35,568 nt of DNA from JAGMDK01 sp023128695 (GTDB lineage Bacteria; Planctomycetota; Phycisphaerae; UBA1845; Fen-1342). The notes below the pieces were generated by a model. That model had not been told where the DNA came from, made no database searches, and saw only the letters and a program-made list of their open reading frames with translations. Where the stretch lies: the NCBI GenBank assembly GCA_030628805.1, contig DAOVQG010000006.1, positions 1-35,568 on the forward strand, given 5' to 3'. Positions 18,037-24,802 of this stretch are shown here, piece by piece (position 1 is the first letter of the stretch; every line of letters begins with the position of its first letter). Position numbers and translations under genes: made by a program.

Positions 18037-18126
18037 CTTGGGTTAGCTCTCGACGTAGCCGAGTATGCCACGGACGCCGAGGCCCGGGCATATTGGCAAG
18101 CGGTTTTCAACACGCTCACCGAATAG
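18037..18126 (+). pseudogene. Orphan coding-like 3' fragment
   Basis: An open 29-codon stretch ending in TAG translates to DVAEYATDAEARAYWQAVF plus a few residues. It has protein-like composition but no start codon or ribosome site. The preceding bases in another frame (IETAKKAKTGQK) could be the continuation across a frameshift. It looks like the last part of a lost gene; no family was recognised. Confidence 0.25.
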
Positions 18127-18141
18127 AATAAAGTTCGTCGC

Positions 18142-21100
18142 TTACACATCAGGCTTGGATCTTGTGGCGCGTTTCAGCACGGCCGCGTGCGATTTCTGCC
18201 CGTTGAGGCGGGCCTCGAGCGGGTGCGGCAGCCGTACGTGTCGGACGTGGGCGGTTTCCCGCGCCGCCGGCTGCGCGTCCAGCCAGGTCCAGTCGATGAA
18301 ACCCTCCTCCGAAAACGGGTTGACGGTCAGGTAGGCGATGCCGAACGAGGTCAGGTTCTGGAAGAAGTGGCTGCCCTGGGAGGGCTCGACGACGAAATCC
18401 TGGAGCGTGGTCTCGACAATCACGCGGGCGGCGCAAATCTGGGCCCAGGTGACCGGGATTCCGAGGTAGCTGTGCGAGGAGCCCCAGCGCCCCGGGCCGA
18501 TCAGGACGCAGGGCCGATTGGCCGAGAGCAAATGCTCGTTCAGCTTCCCGATCTCCTCGGCCATCGCGGGCGTGCGGGCCGGATCAAACCGGTCGGGCTT
18601 GACGTAAATTACGTCGGTCAGCCCGGCTAAGATCCCGTTACCCAGCGCGTGGGGGCTATAGCAGAGCAGCTCTTCGCGGGACAGGTCGTCCAACTCCACG
18701 GAATCCAGATCGGCACCCCGGCAGCAGGGCCGAATCTGCAAAACCGCGAACTCCTTGGGATCGGCCTCGAGATTAGCGGCGAACTCGATTTCGACCGGGC
18801 TGTTTAATCCGGCTCGTCCGATTTCCAGCAGCCGGCGGAGCAGCGGGGCGAGCGGGAAGACCTCCGACTTCAGGAGGTGGGCAAAACTTACCACCCGCAC
18901 GCCGGGGCGCTGGATCCCATCGTAGAGGGCCTCGTTGTCGAGTGACCAGACCGAGCCCAACAGCGCCAGGGTGCCGTGCCGCTCTGCCAGCTCGAGCTCG
19001 AGCTGGACGACGCAGCGGTCATGTTCGATTTCGAACACGCGCTGCCGGTCACTCAGGTCAATTGCATAGAACGTCCGCTGCGATTGATTGATGAACTCCT
19101 CTCCGGCACCCATCTGCGGCAGGACCTGCGGGAGCTTGGGGCAGAAGCGCAATGCCTGGCCGCCGTCGACGACCGTTTTGCCGAGCCCCAGCGCCACGAT
19201 CGCCACGCCGTCCTCCGGCTGCATGGGCTCGAAGGGGTAGTAATTGTAGGAGCGGGCCACGCCCGAGAAGTTCGGGTAATAGGCCTCCCCGTGTCGGGCT
19301 CCCACGATCGGCTGAAGTATCACCGCCATCTTCTCTTCCTCGATGCGGTGCGGGGTGGCGTCGAGGTATCGTCGGGCGGCGCTGTAGAAGCTGGACGCAT
19401 ACACCAGCTTGACGGCCTCGCGCGCCTGCGCCAGCCGCACCTTCTCGTCGGGATGGTTGTTCGCCAGCATGTGGGTTTCGTACACGCCGGCGAACGGATG
19501 ATACTGCGAGTCCTCCAGCAGACTGGACGAGCGCACGGCGAGCGGCTCACGAACGATGTCCAGGAAAGCCCGCAGGTTATCGACCACATCCTCCGGCAGC
19601 TTGGCGGCCAAAAAAGTGCGGTTGATCCACTCGTCGTCGTGAGCACACAGGGCACTGAGCCGAATGCGGTTCGTGTCGAGGAACTCGTCGAATACGTCCG
19701 TGCCGATCACCACCGAGCGCGGGACGTGCACGTGGATGCCGGGGAACTCCCGGTCCAGATCAGCCCCGGCCAGGAGCGCGTCCACGAACGCCAACCCGCG
19801 CGCCTTGCCCCCCAGCGATCCGCTCCGAATCCGCGCGACGCCGAAGCCGGCGTCAAAGCGCTGACGCGAGAAGTCTTCCACCACCCCCCGCCGATTCTGC
19901 CGAATGGCGTCGCTGAGCACGCGAATCAGGTAGCGGCGCAACTCCTCCAGGTCGTTGAATTCGGATACCCGGCGGGGCCGGAGCTGGCGGGCCAGGGCGA
20001 ACTCCGTGCGGGCCCGCAGCCAATTGGAGAAATGGTTGCGGCGAGCGTGATACTCGATCGATTCGAGCGGTACTTTGCGCAGGGCCTCACGCATCGAGTG
20101 CAAGTCCGCGGCCCGGCCCACCGCGCACATGTCCGGCATCCGAAAAACAAATTCCCCGAACCCGAAGTTGTCGAGCATGAAGTTACGCACGTCTTCGAGC
20201 AGCGTGGCGGAGCGCTTGTGCAGGAAGCGGGCCCCGATCTGCTCCGCCAAACGGCCGTTGCGCGCGTCGGACGATTGCAGCAAGGTGGGCACGTCCGGCA
20301 GGTCCAGCTTGACGTGGCTGATGAACGTGATGCCCGCCTTCAGGTCCTGCCGCCCGCCGCGCGAGAACGCAACATCCGAGATCACCCCGAAGAGTTGCTT
20401 GTGAAAGCGCTTATAGAGTTCCATGCCCTGCTCGTAGGTCTCGGCCACGAGCACCTTGGGCCGGGCCCTCATGCGGAGCAGCTTGTCCATGTGATTGAGA
20501 CCGTCGGCCATCACCGCGCGGGTCTGCTTGACCAGTTCGCTATAGATGATCGGCAGCAACGACGAGCGGAAACGGACGGAGTCCTCGATCAGAATGATGA
20601 CCCCCACGTCGCCGACGCGCGTATCGTGCTCGGCGTTGAGGCGGTCTTCGAGCACCTTGATGATCGCGAGGAAGACCTTGGTGTCGCCGTGCCAGACGTA
20701 GCTGCTGTCGACGTTGAGCTCTTTGCGCTGCTGTCGGCTGATGCGGGCCAGTTCCCACTCGTTGGCGACCAGGAGCACGACCGGCAGATCGGGGTTGAGT
20801 TCCCGCACGGCCTGCCCGAAATTCGCCACGTCCATGTCCCCCAGCCGCAGCAGCGTGATGACCAGATCGAAATGTTGCTGCCGAATCGTGGCCAGGGCTT
20901 CCTCCCCGGTCGAAACGCGGGTGATGTTGGGCGAATGAGTCAGGCCCAGGTCCTGATATTCGGTGAAGACCATCTCCGTGAGCAGCCCGTCCTCTTCCAG
21001 GATGAAGGAGTCGTACGGGCTCGAGACCAGCAGCACTTCTTGGATACGTCGCGGCATCAGGTTCGGGAAGCGGCCCAGACGCCAGTCATGGCCGCCCGAG

Positions 21101-21153
21101 CCTTCGTCCGGGGAGAACCTCAACTTCATGTCCTGCGTGAGAGGGATCGGCAT
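18142..21153 (-). CDS. Receiver-like domains fused to a PEP synthase/PPDK-type ATP-grasp domain
   Basis: 1003 residues; ATG at 21153 with GAGG about nine bases upstream. Residues about 38-165 look like a response-regulator receiver domain (EVLLVSSPYDSFILEEDG, then FDLVITLLRLGDMD). A second region (about 180-330) starts GVIILIEDSVRFRSSLLP and contains FGVISDVAFSRGG, again receiver-like. Residues about 440-800 carry PPDK N-terminal ATP-grasp signatures: GSLGGKARGLAF near 442, AVRSSSLLEDS near 541 and a KMAVILQPIVG segment. The phosphohistidine swivelling domain and PEP-binding barrel of true PPDK/PEP synthase are not seen; the C-terminal part (GPGRWGSSHSYLGIPVTW near 890) is unassigned. A phosphotransfer or signalling role is inferred; ordinary gluconeogenic PEP synthase activity is unlikely. 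Confidence 0.85.
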   Translation of the reverse strand: MPIPLTQDMKLRFSPDEGSGGHDWRLGRFPNLMPRRIQEVLLVSSPYDSFILEEDGLLTEMVFTEYQDLGLTHSPNITRVSTGEEALATIRQQHFDLVITLLRLGDMDVANFGQAVRELNPDLPVVLLVANEWELARISRQQRKELNVDSSYVWHGDTKVFLAIIKVLEDRLNAEHDTRVGDVGVIILIEDSVRFRSSLLPIIYSELVKQTRAVMADGLNHMDKLLRMRARPKVLVAETYEQGMELYKRFHKQLFGVISDVAFSRGGRQDLKAGITFISHVKLDLPDVPTLLQSSDARNGRLAEQIGARFLHKRSATLLEDVRNFMLDNFGFGEFVFRMPDMCAVGRAADLHSMREALRKVPLESIEYHARRNHFSNWLRARTEFALARQLRPRRVSEFNDLEELRRYLIRVLSDAIRQNRRGVVEDFSRQRFDAGFGVARIRSGSLGGKARGLAFVDALLAGADLDREFPGIHVHVPRSVVIGTDVFDEFLDTNRIRLSALCAHDDEWINRTFLAAKLPEDVVDNLRAFLDIVREPLAVRSSSLLEDSQYHPFAGVYETHMLANNHPDEKVRLAQAREAVKLVYASSFYSAARRYLDATPHRIEEEKMAVILQPIVGARHGEAYYPNFSGVARSYNYYPFEPMQPEDGVAIVALGLGKTVVDGGQALRFCPKLPQVLPQMGAGEEFINQSQRTFYAIDLSDRQRVFEIEHDRCVVQLELELAERHGTLALLGSVWSLDNEALYDGIQRPGVRVVSFAHLLKSEVFPLAPLLRRLLEIGRAGLNSPVEIEFAANLEADPKEFAVLQIRPCCRGADLDSVELDDLSREELLCYSPHALGNGILAGLTDVIYVKPDRFDPARTPAMAEEIGKLNEHLLSANRPCVLIGPGRWGSSHSYLGIPVTWAQICAARVIVETTLQDFVVEPSQGSHFFQNLTSFGIAYLTVNPFSEEGFIDWTWLDAQPAARETAHVRHVRLPHPLEARLNGQKSHAAVLKRATRSKPDV

Positions 21154-21219
21154 ATAGTAGACCTCGAGGGTGCCGTGCGTTCAGCAACCAGGAGTATACC
21201 CGCTCCGCACCCACCAAGT

Positions 21220-21250
21220 GTAGCGGCCGGGCCCCGTACCGTCCGCGGGG
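21220..21250 (+). repeat. GTAGCGGCCG-type repeat, third copy
   Basis: GTAGCGGCCGGGCCCCGTAC matches the copy at 11831 exactly over its first 20 bases. It directly abuts the 110-bp element at 21251, upstream of the PPDK-fusion start. Confidence 0.7.
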
Positions 21251-21360
21251 GGTGGGCGTCAGGAAAGTGGGTAAACCGGTGGGGCGGCCCTCCGCGGTCG
21301 CCATCGGACCGTACTGGCGGGCACGGAGGCCCGCCCCACCCACTATGTTGACGCTCACCC
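21251..21360 (-). repeat. 110-bp palindromic interspersed element, copy B
   Basis: Reverse complement of the element at 1791-1900 with about 106 of 110 positions identical. It sits between two divergent genes, the PPDK fusion and the oxidoreductase, just as copy A sits between thiL and the DUF1570 gene. It has the same nested inverted arms and no coding content. Confidence 0.85.
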
Positions 21361-21501
21361 GGCCGCGGGGGTGCGTGACAAAATGGGCGGCGTGGAGTGA
21401 GGAGGTAGCGTCCGGCGATCCTTGGAGATTCCGTCGCGCCATGCTACCCTAACCAACTGGGAGAGATACAAACAACGTGGGTCCCAATTGAGATAATAAC
21501 C

Positions 21502-22894
21502 ATGAGCGCATCCGATCAAACGACTCGGCGCACGTTCTTGAAGACCGCCGCCGCCACGGGGGTTGCCCTGGCGGGCTTCGTGCCCGGCTGCACCACGCCC
21601 GGCCGGCGCGGCGGTGCCGCCCGCCTGGAACCGAGAAACATCTTCGCCCCCGCGCGCCAGAAGCTGAGAATCGCCTTCATCGGCACCGGCGGCATCGGCA
21701 AGTTTCACCTCGAGCACACACAAGAGCTGGGCGTGGCATGTCCCTCTGCTTCTGCGACGTGGACACGAGCCGGATGAAGCAAGCGGCCGAGCTGTACCCA
21801 CAAGCGGCCCGCTACCAGGACTACCGCAAGCTGTTCGACCAGGAGCACAAGAACATCGACGCGGTCATGGTCGGCACGCCGGACCACCATCACTACCCGG
21901 CTACGATGATCGCGCTGCAACTCGGCAAGCACGTCTACACGCAGAAGCCGCTGACGCACACGCCGTGGGAGGCGCGGCAGCTCACCGAAGCCGCCCGCAA
22001 GTACAAGGTCGCCACGCAGATGGGCAACCAGGGGCACGCCGGCGAGGGTTGGCGGCGGGTGTACGGCTGGATTCACAGCGGCGCGCTGGGGCACATGACC
22101 GAAGTGCATACCTGGACCGACCGGCCGATCTGGCCGCAAGGCCTGAACCGCCCGGAGGAGGAGGACCCGGTGCCGGCACACCTGGATTGGGACGTCTGGC
22201 TCGGCCCGGCCCCGCCCCGCTGCGTCCGTACAAGGAAGAGACCTATCACCCGTTCAATTGGCGCGGCTGGTGGGATTTCGGGGCGGGGGCGCTCGGCGAC
22301 ATGGCCTGCCACACCATGGACGGTATGTTCTGGGCCCTCGATCCAGGCTATCCCACGGCGGTCGAACCCCGCGCGGCAACGCCGGTGACCAGCGCATCAT
22401 TCGCGCAGTCGTCCATCATCAAATGGGAATTCCCCCGGCGTGGCCGGCGCCGGGCGTTCACGGCGTTCTGGTATGACGGCGGCCTGAGGCCCCCCTTCCC
22501 GCCCGAGCTCGAGTACGGCCGCCGGCTGCCCACGACGGGCACACTGTTCATCGGCACCAAGGCCTCGCTGCTGGTCTCAGGCGACTACGGCAACTCGCCC
22601 CGCATCTTCCCCGAGACGAAGCTGAAGGAGATCGGCAAGCCGCCGGAGTTGCTCGAACGCTCGCCCGGGCAGGTTGAGGAATGGGTCATGGCGGCCAAGG
22701 GCGAGCAGCCGATCGATTATCCGAAGTCGCGGTTTGCGTACGCCGGGCCGATGACGGAGACGATCCTGCTCGGGAACGTGGCCCTGCGTGTCGGTCGGCG
22801 TCTCGAATGGGACGGGGAAACGATGACGGTCACAAACGTACCCGAAGCGAATCAGTACATTACAAAAGAGTATCGGGCCGGCTGGAAAATCTGA
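21502..22894 (+). pseudogene. Gfo/Idh/MocA family oxidoreductase with TAT signal, interrupted by two frameshifts
   Basis: Three consecutive frames join into one normal-length protein of about 460 residues. Frame one (21502-about 21735) has a twin-arginine signal (TTRRTFLKTAAATG) and the Rossmann motif FIGTGGIGKFH. Frame two (about 21738-22215) has DVDTSRMKQAAELYPQAARY, PDHHHYPATMIALQLGKHVY and the QKPLTHTPWEA segment. Frame three (about 22216-22894) resumes at LRPYKEETYHPFNWRGWWDF and runs to the stop. The family binds NAD(P) and oxidises or reduces sugars and cyclitols; planctomycetes carry many exported members. Both breaks are -1, the second in a C-rich run. The rest is well conserved, so recent loss or single-base assembly errors are both possible. 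No slippery heptamer is seen. Confidence 0.85.
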
Positions 22895-22917
22895 GGCGAA
22901 GCCACAAAATTCAAAAT

Positions 22918-23376
22918 GCGGCGGTCAGCTTTCAGCTTTCAGCAGTCAGCTTTCAGCGGTCAGCTTTCAGCGCTCACCCCTCAATCCTTACTCCTATTGG
23001 TTATTCGGATGTGCCGAACCGGTTCCAGCTTGGAGTCGGGTTCGGCGTCCAGCTTGGAATAGGGAGCTGCGGCCAGCCTGGAGTCGGCGGCGAGGTCAAG
23101 TTGGAGTCGGCGGCGAGGTCAACTTGAGCTCGGACCCGCCTCAACTTGACCGCGGCCTCGGCTAAAAGCTGACCGCTGATCGCTGACTGCTAAAAGCTGA
23201 CCGCTGACTGCTGACCGCTGACCGCTGAAAGCTGACCGCTGATCGCTGACTGCTAAAAGCTGACCGCTGACTGCTGAAAGCTGACCGCTGATCGCTGACT
23301 GCTAAAAGCTGACCGCTGATCGCTGACTGCTAAAAGCTGACCGCTGACCGCTGAAAGCTGACCGCTGACCGCTGCT
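22918..23376. repeat. Dense GCTGAAAGCTGACC repeat array between convergent genes
   Basis: Left arm (22922-22975) is built of GGTCAGCTTTCAGC units. The right arm (23157-23376) holds many copies of the reverse complement, mixed with CTGACTGCTAAAAGCTGACC and GCTGATC variants. The arms could fold on each other. In the middle, a 21-base unit TGGAGTCGGCGGCGAGGTCA repeats at 23079 and 23102, with CCAGCTTGGA-type units before it and an inverted CTCAACTTGACC after. The region fills the 488 bases between the 3' ends of the oxidoreductase and the lipoprotein and has no coding signal. Units are too short and irregular for a CRISPR. Confidence 0.85.
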
Positions 23377-23382
23377 TGGCTG

Positions 23383-24771
23383 TTATCCCCCGATTGGCAG
23401 CGTCAACGTCGGTCCTCCGCTGACCTCGCGGCCGGCCTGGAGCGCGAACAACTGGCCCAGCAGGCCGAACGTGGACTTGGAGGTCAGGTCGGCGTCGTCG
23501 ATATGGAACCAGTGACCCCGATACCGAACCGCGACCGCCGCGCCTCGGGGCGGGCAGGGTGACGCATGGATGCGCAGCAGGTCGCCGGTGACGTGGGCCC
23601 AGTCGAATGGCCGGCCCTCCTCATCGACGGTCGTCGTGACCAGGCCCAACTCGCGATGCCGCGCGGGCACTTCGACCGCCTGGGAAAGATAAAAGAGCGT
23701 GCCCATCAGTGAACGTGTAGCGATGTCGATGGATTTACGCCGGCCCGCGACGGTTATCTGGGCGTCGAGCCCCGGTTGCACCGCGTACTTGTCGAGCCCC
23801 GGTTCCAATCCCAGCAACTCGATGAGTTCATCCAGAGCGGGGGCTGGCGTGGCCATGGGCCGGACCCGCCACGTCAGCGACTTGGAGGGCCCCGTCAGCA
23901 CGACCTTGCCGTCCGACGCCGACCGGAAGCGATACCCAGCGGCGGCGGCGGCGAGCATGTCCGCCGATGTTACGGCGGCGGCCGCGATCGGCTCCGAGAG
24001 TTCGGTCACACCCGCCTCGTAGCCGACATGGAAAATGCCGGCTAGTTGAAGTTCTCGCAGCAGGGCGGCGGCCCGGGCGAAACGCTCGAAGTCGGGGGCT
24101 TCCGCGGGTGTCGGCCCCGAGGCCCGGCTGGCGTTGTCCAATCCGTTCATGCCCTGCACGGTCAGCCGCAGCACGCGGTCAACGCTCCAGCCCGAGTGGG
24201 CCAGCAGCAGGATCGTGTCGATTTTCACCGGTTCCAGCAGCCGGCTGACAAACTCGTCGCCCTGGAGTGGCGTAAAGGTGATGGTGGGTTTCTCCTCGTA
24301 GCCGAATTGGGCTCCGAGCCCCAGCTCATCGGGATTGATCGCCTCATAGGGGATGTTTTCGTTGATCGTGCCGTCGATGCTCGCGGACTGGCGGAATGAA
24401 AACTGGGCCGCGACGCTGCCGATCTCGAGAAACAGCGGCGACTCGCGATACTGGAGCCGCACGAGGTTGAGCAGCAGTTGCTCGTTTGTGGTCCGCTGGA
24501 TGACCTCGTTGTACGGCTGACGGCTGTTCCGCAAGGCCGCCGGGCCCAGGGCACAGCCGGACAAAGCTAGCGCTGCCACGGGCGGGATCAAGGCTGCTAG
24601 TGCTCTGCCAACGCTTAACCTGCGGGTTCGAACGAGCGGGAGGGCGAGGCTCCTGCCGAGCCGTGCGTTCGATTTCCCTCGGGGGTACGGCTCGGCAGGA
24701 GCCTCGCCCTCCCAGGCCAACCCGCACGTTTGGCGTTGGCGGGGCACTAGGTTGCGTCGGTAGCGAAACAT
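23383..24771 (-). CDS. Lipoprotein of unknown function with a mobile element in its signal-peptide region
   Basis: 462 residues. The ATG at 24771 has an excellent ribosome site (CAGGAGG, seven bases away) placed in the 31-base gap after the sulfatase-like gene, so the two are probably one operon. The lipobox is ALALSGC, with the lipidated Cys at about residue 73, unusually far from the start. The cause is the element at 24597-24750, which contributes 50 in-frame residues including WEGEAPAEP; without it the N-terminus would read MFRYRRNLAALIPPVAALAL followed by SGC, a textbook lipoprotein signal. The mature part begins near the NEVIQRTTNEQLLLNLVRLQ stretch; similar proteins are, to my knowledge, unnamed. 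Export should still be possible but may be impaired. Confidence 0.8.
   Translation of the reverse strand: MFRYRRNLVPRQRQTCGLAWEGEAPAEPYPRGKSNARLGRSLALPLVRTRRLSVGRALAALIPPVAALALSGCALGPAALRNSRQPYNEVIQRTTNEQLLLNLVRLQYRESPLFLEIGSVAAQFSFRQSASIDGTINENIPYEAINPDELGLGAQFGYEEKPTITFTPLQGDEFVSRLLEPVKIDTILLLAHSGWSVDRVLRLTVQGMNGLDNASRASGPTPAEAPDFERFARAAALLRELQLAGIFHVGYEAGVTELSEPIAAAAVTSADMLAAAAAGYRFRSASDGKVVLTGPSKSLTWRVRPMATPAPALDELIELLGLEPGLDKYAVQPGLDAQITVAGRRKSIDIATRSLMGTLFYLSQAVEVPARHRELGLVTTTVDEEGRPFDWAHVTGDLLRIHASPCPPRGAAVAVRYRGHWFHIDDADLTSKSTFGLLGQLFALQAGREVSGGPTLTLPIGG
24597..24750. mobile_element. 154-bp MITE-like palindromic element inserted in frame, CTAG ends
   Basis: The ends are inverted repeats of 32 bases: 24597-24628 starts CTAGTGCTCTGCCAACGC and 24719-24750 ends GCGTTGGCGGGGCACTAG. 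Inside lies a second inverted pair, GGGAGGGCGAGGCTCCTGCC and GGCAGGAGCCTCGCCCTCCC, around a 33-base centre. If CTAG is the duplicated target, the insertion is exactly 150 bases, 50 codons. Joining the flanks restores the lipoprotein signal peptide without a frame change. There is no transposase, so movement would need a trans-acting enzyme. Related inner arms occur at 27160-27315. Confidence 0.8.
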
Positions 24772-24802
24772 GCAATGCCTCCTGAGCGGTGGAGAACCGG
24801 AG

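Noticed and set aside
18976..21351. 791-codon plus-strand reading frame
   Set aside because: Antisense shadow of the receiver/PPDK fusion; it also runs through the 110-bp repeat and has no coherent protein features.
21725..22225. Programmed -1 frameshifting in the oxidoreductase gene
   Set aside because: No slippery heptamer or downstream stimulatory structure at either site, and two successive programmed shifts in such an enzyme are unknown to me.
23157..23376. Possible CRISPR array
   Set aside because: Units are 10-20 bases, irregular and directly adjacent; there are no constant repeats with unique spacers and no cas genes.
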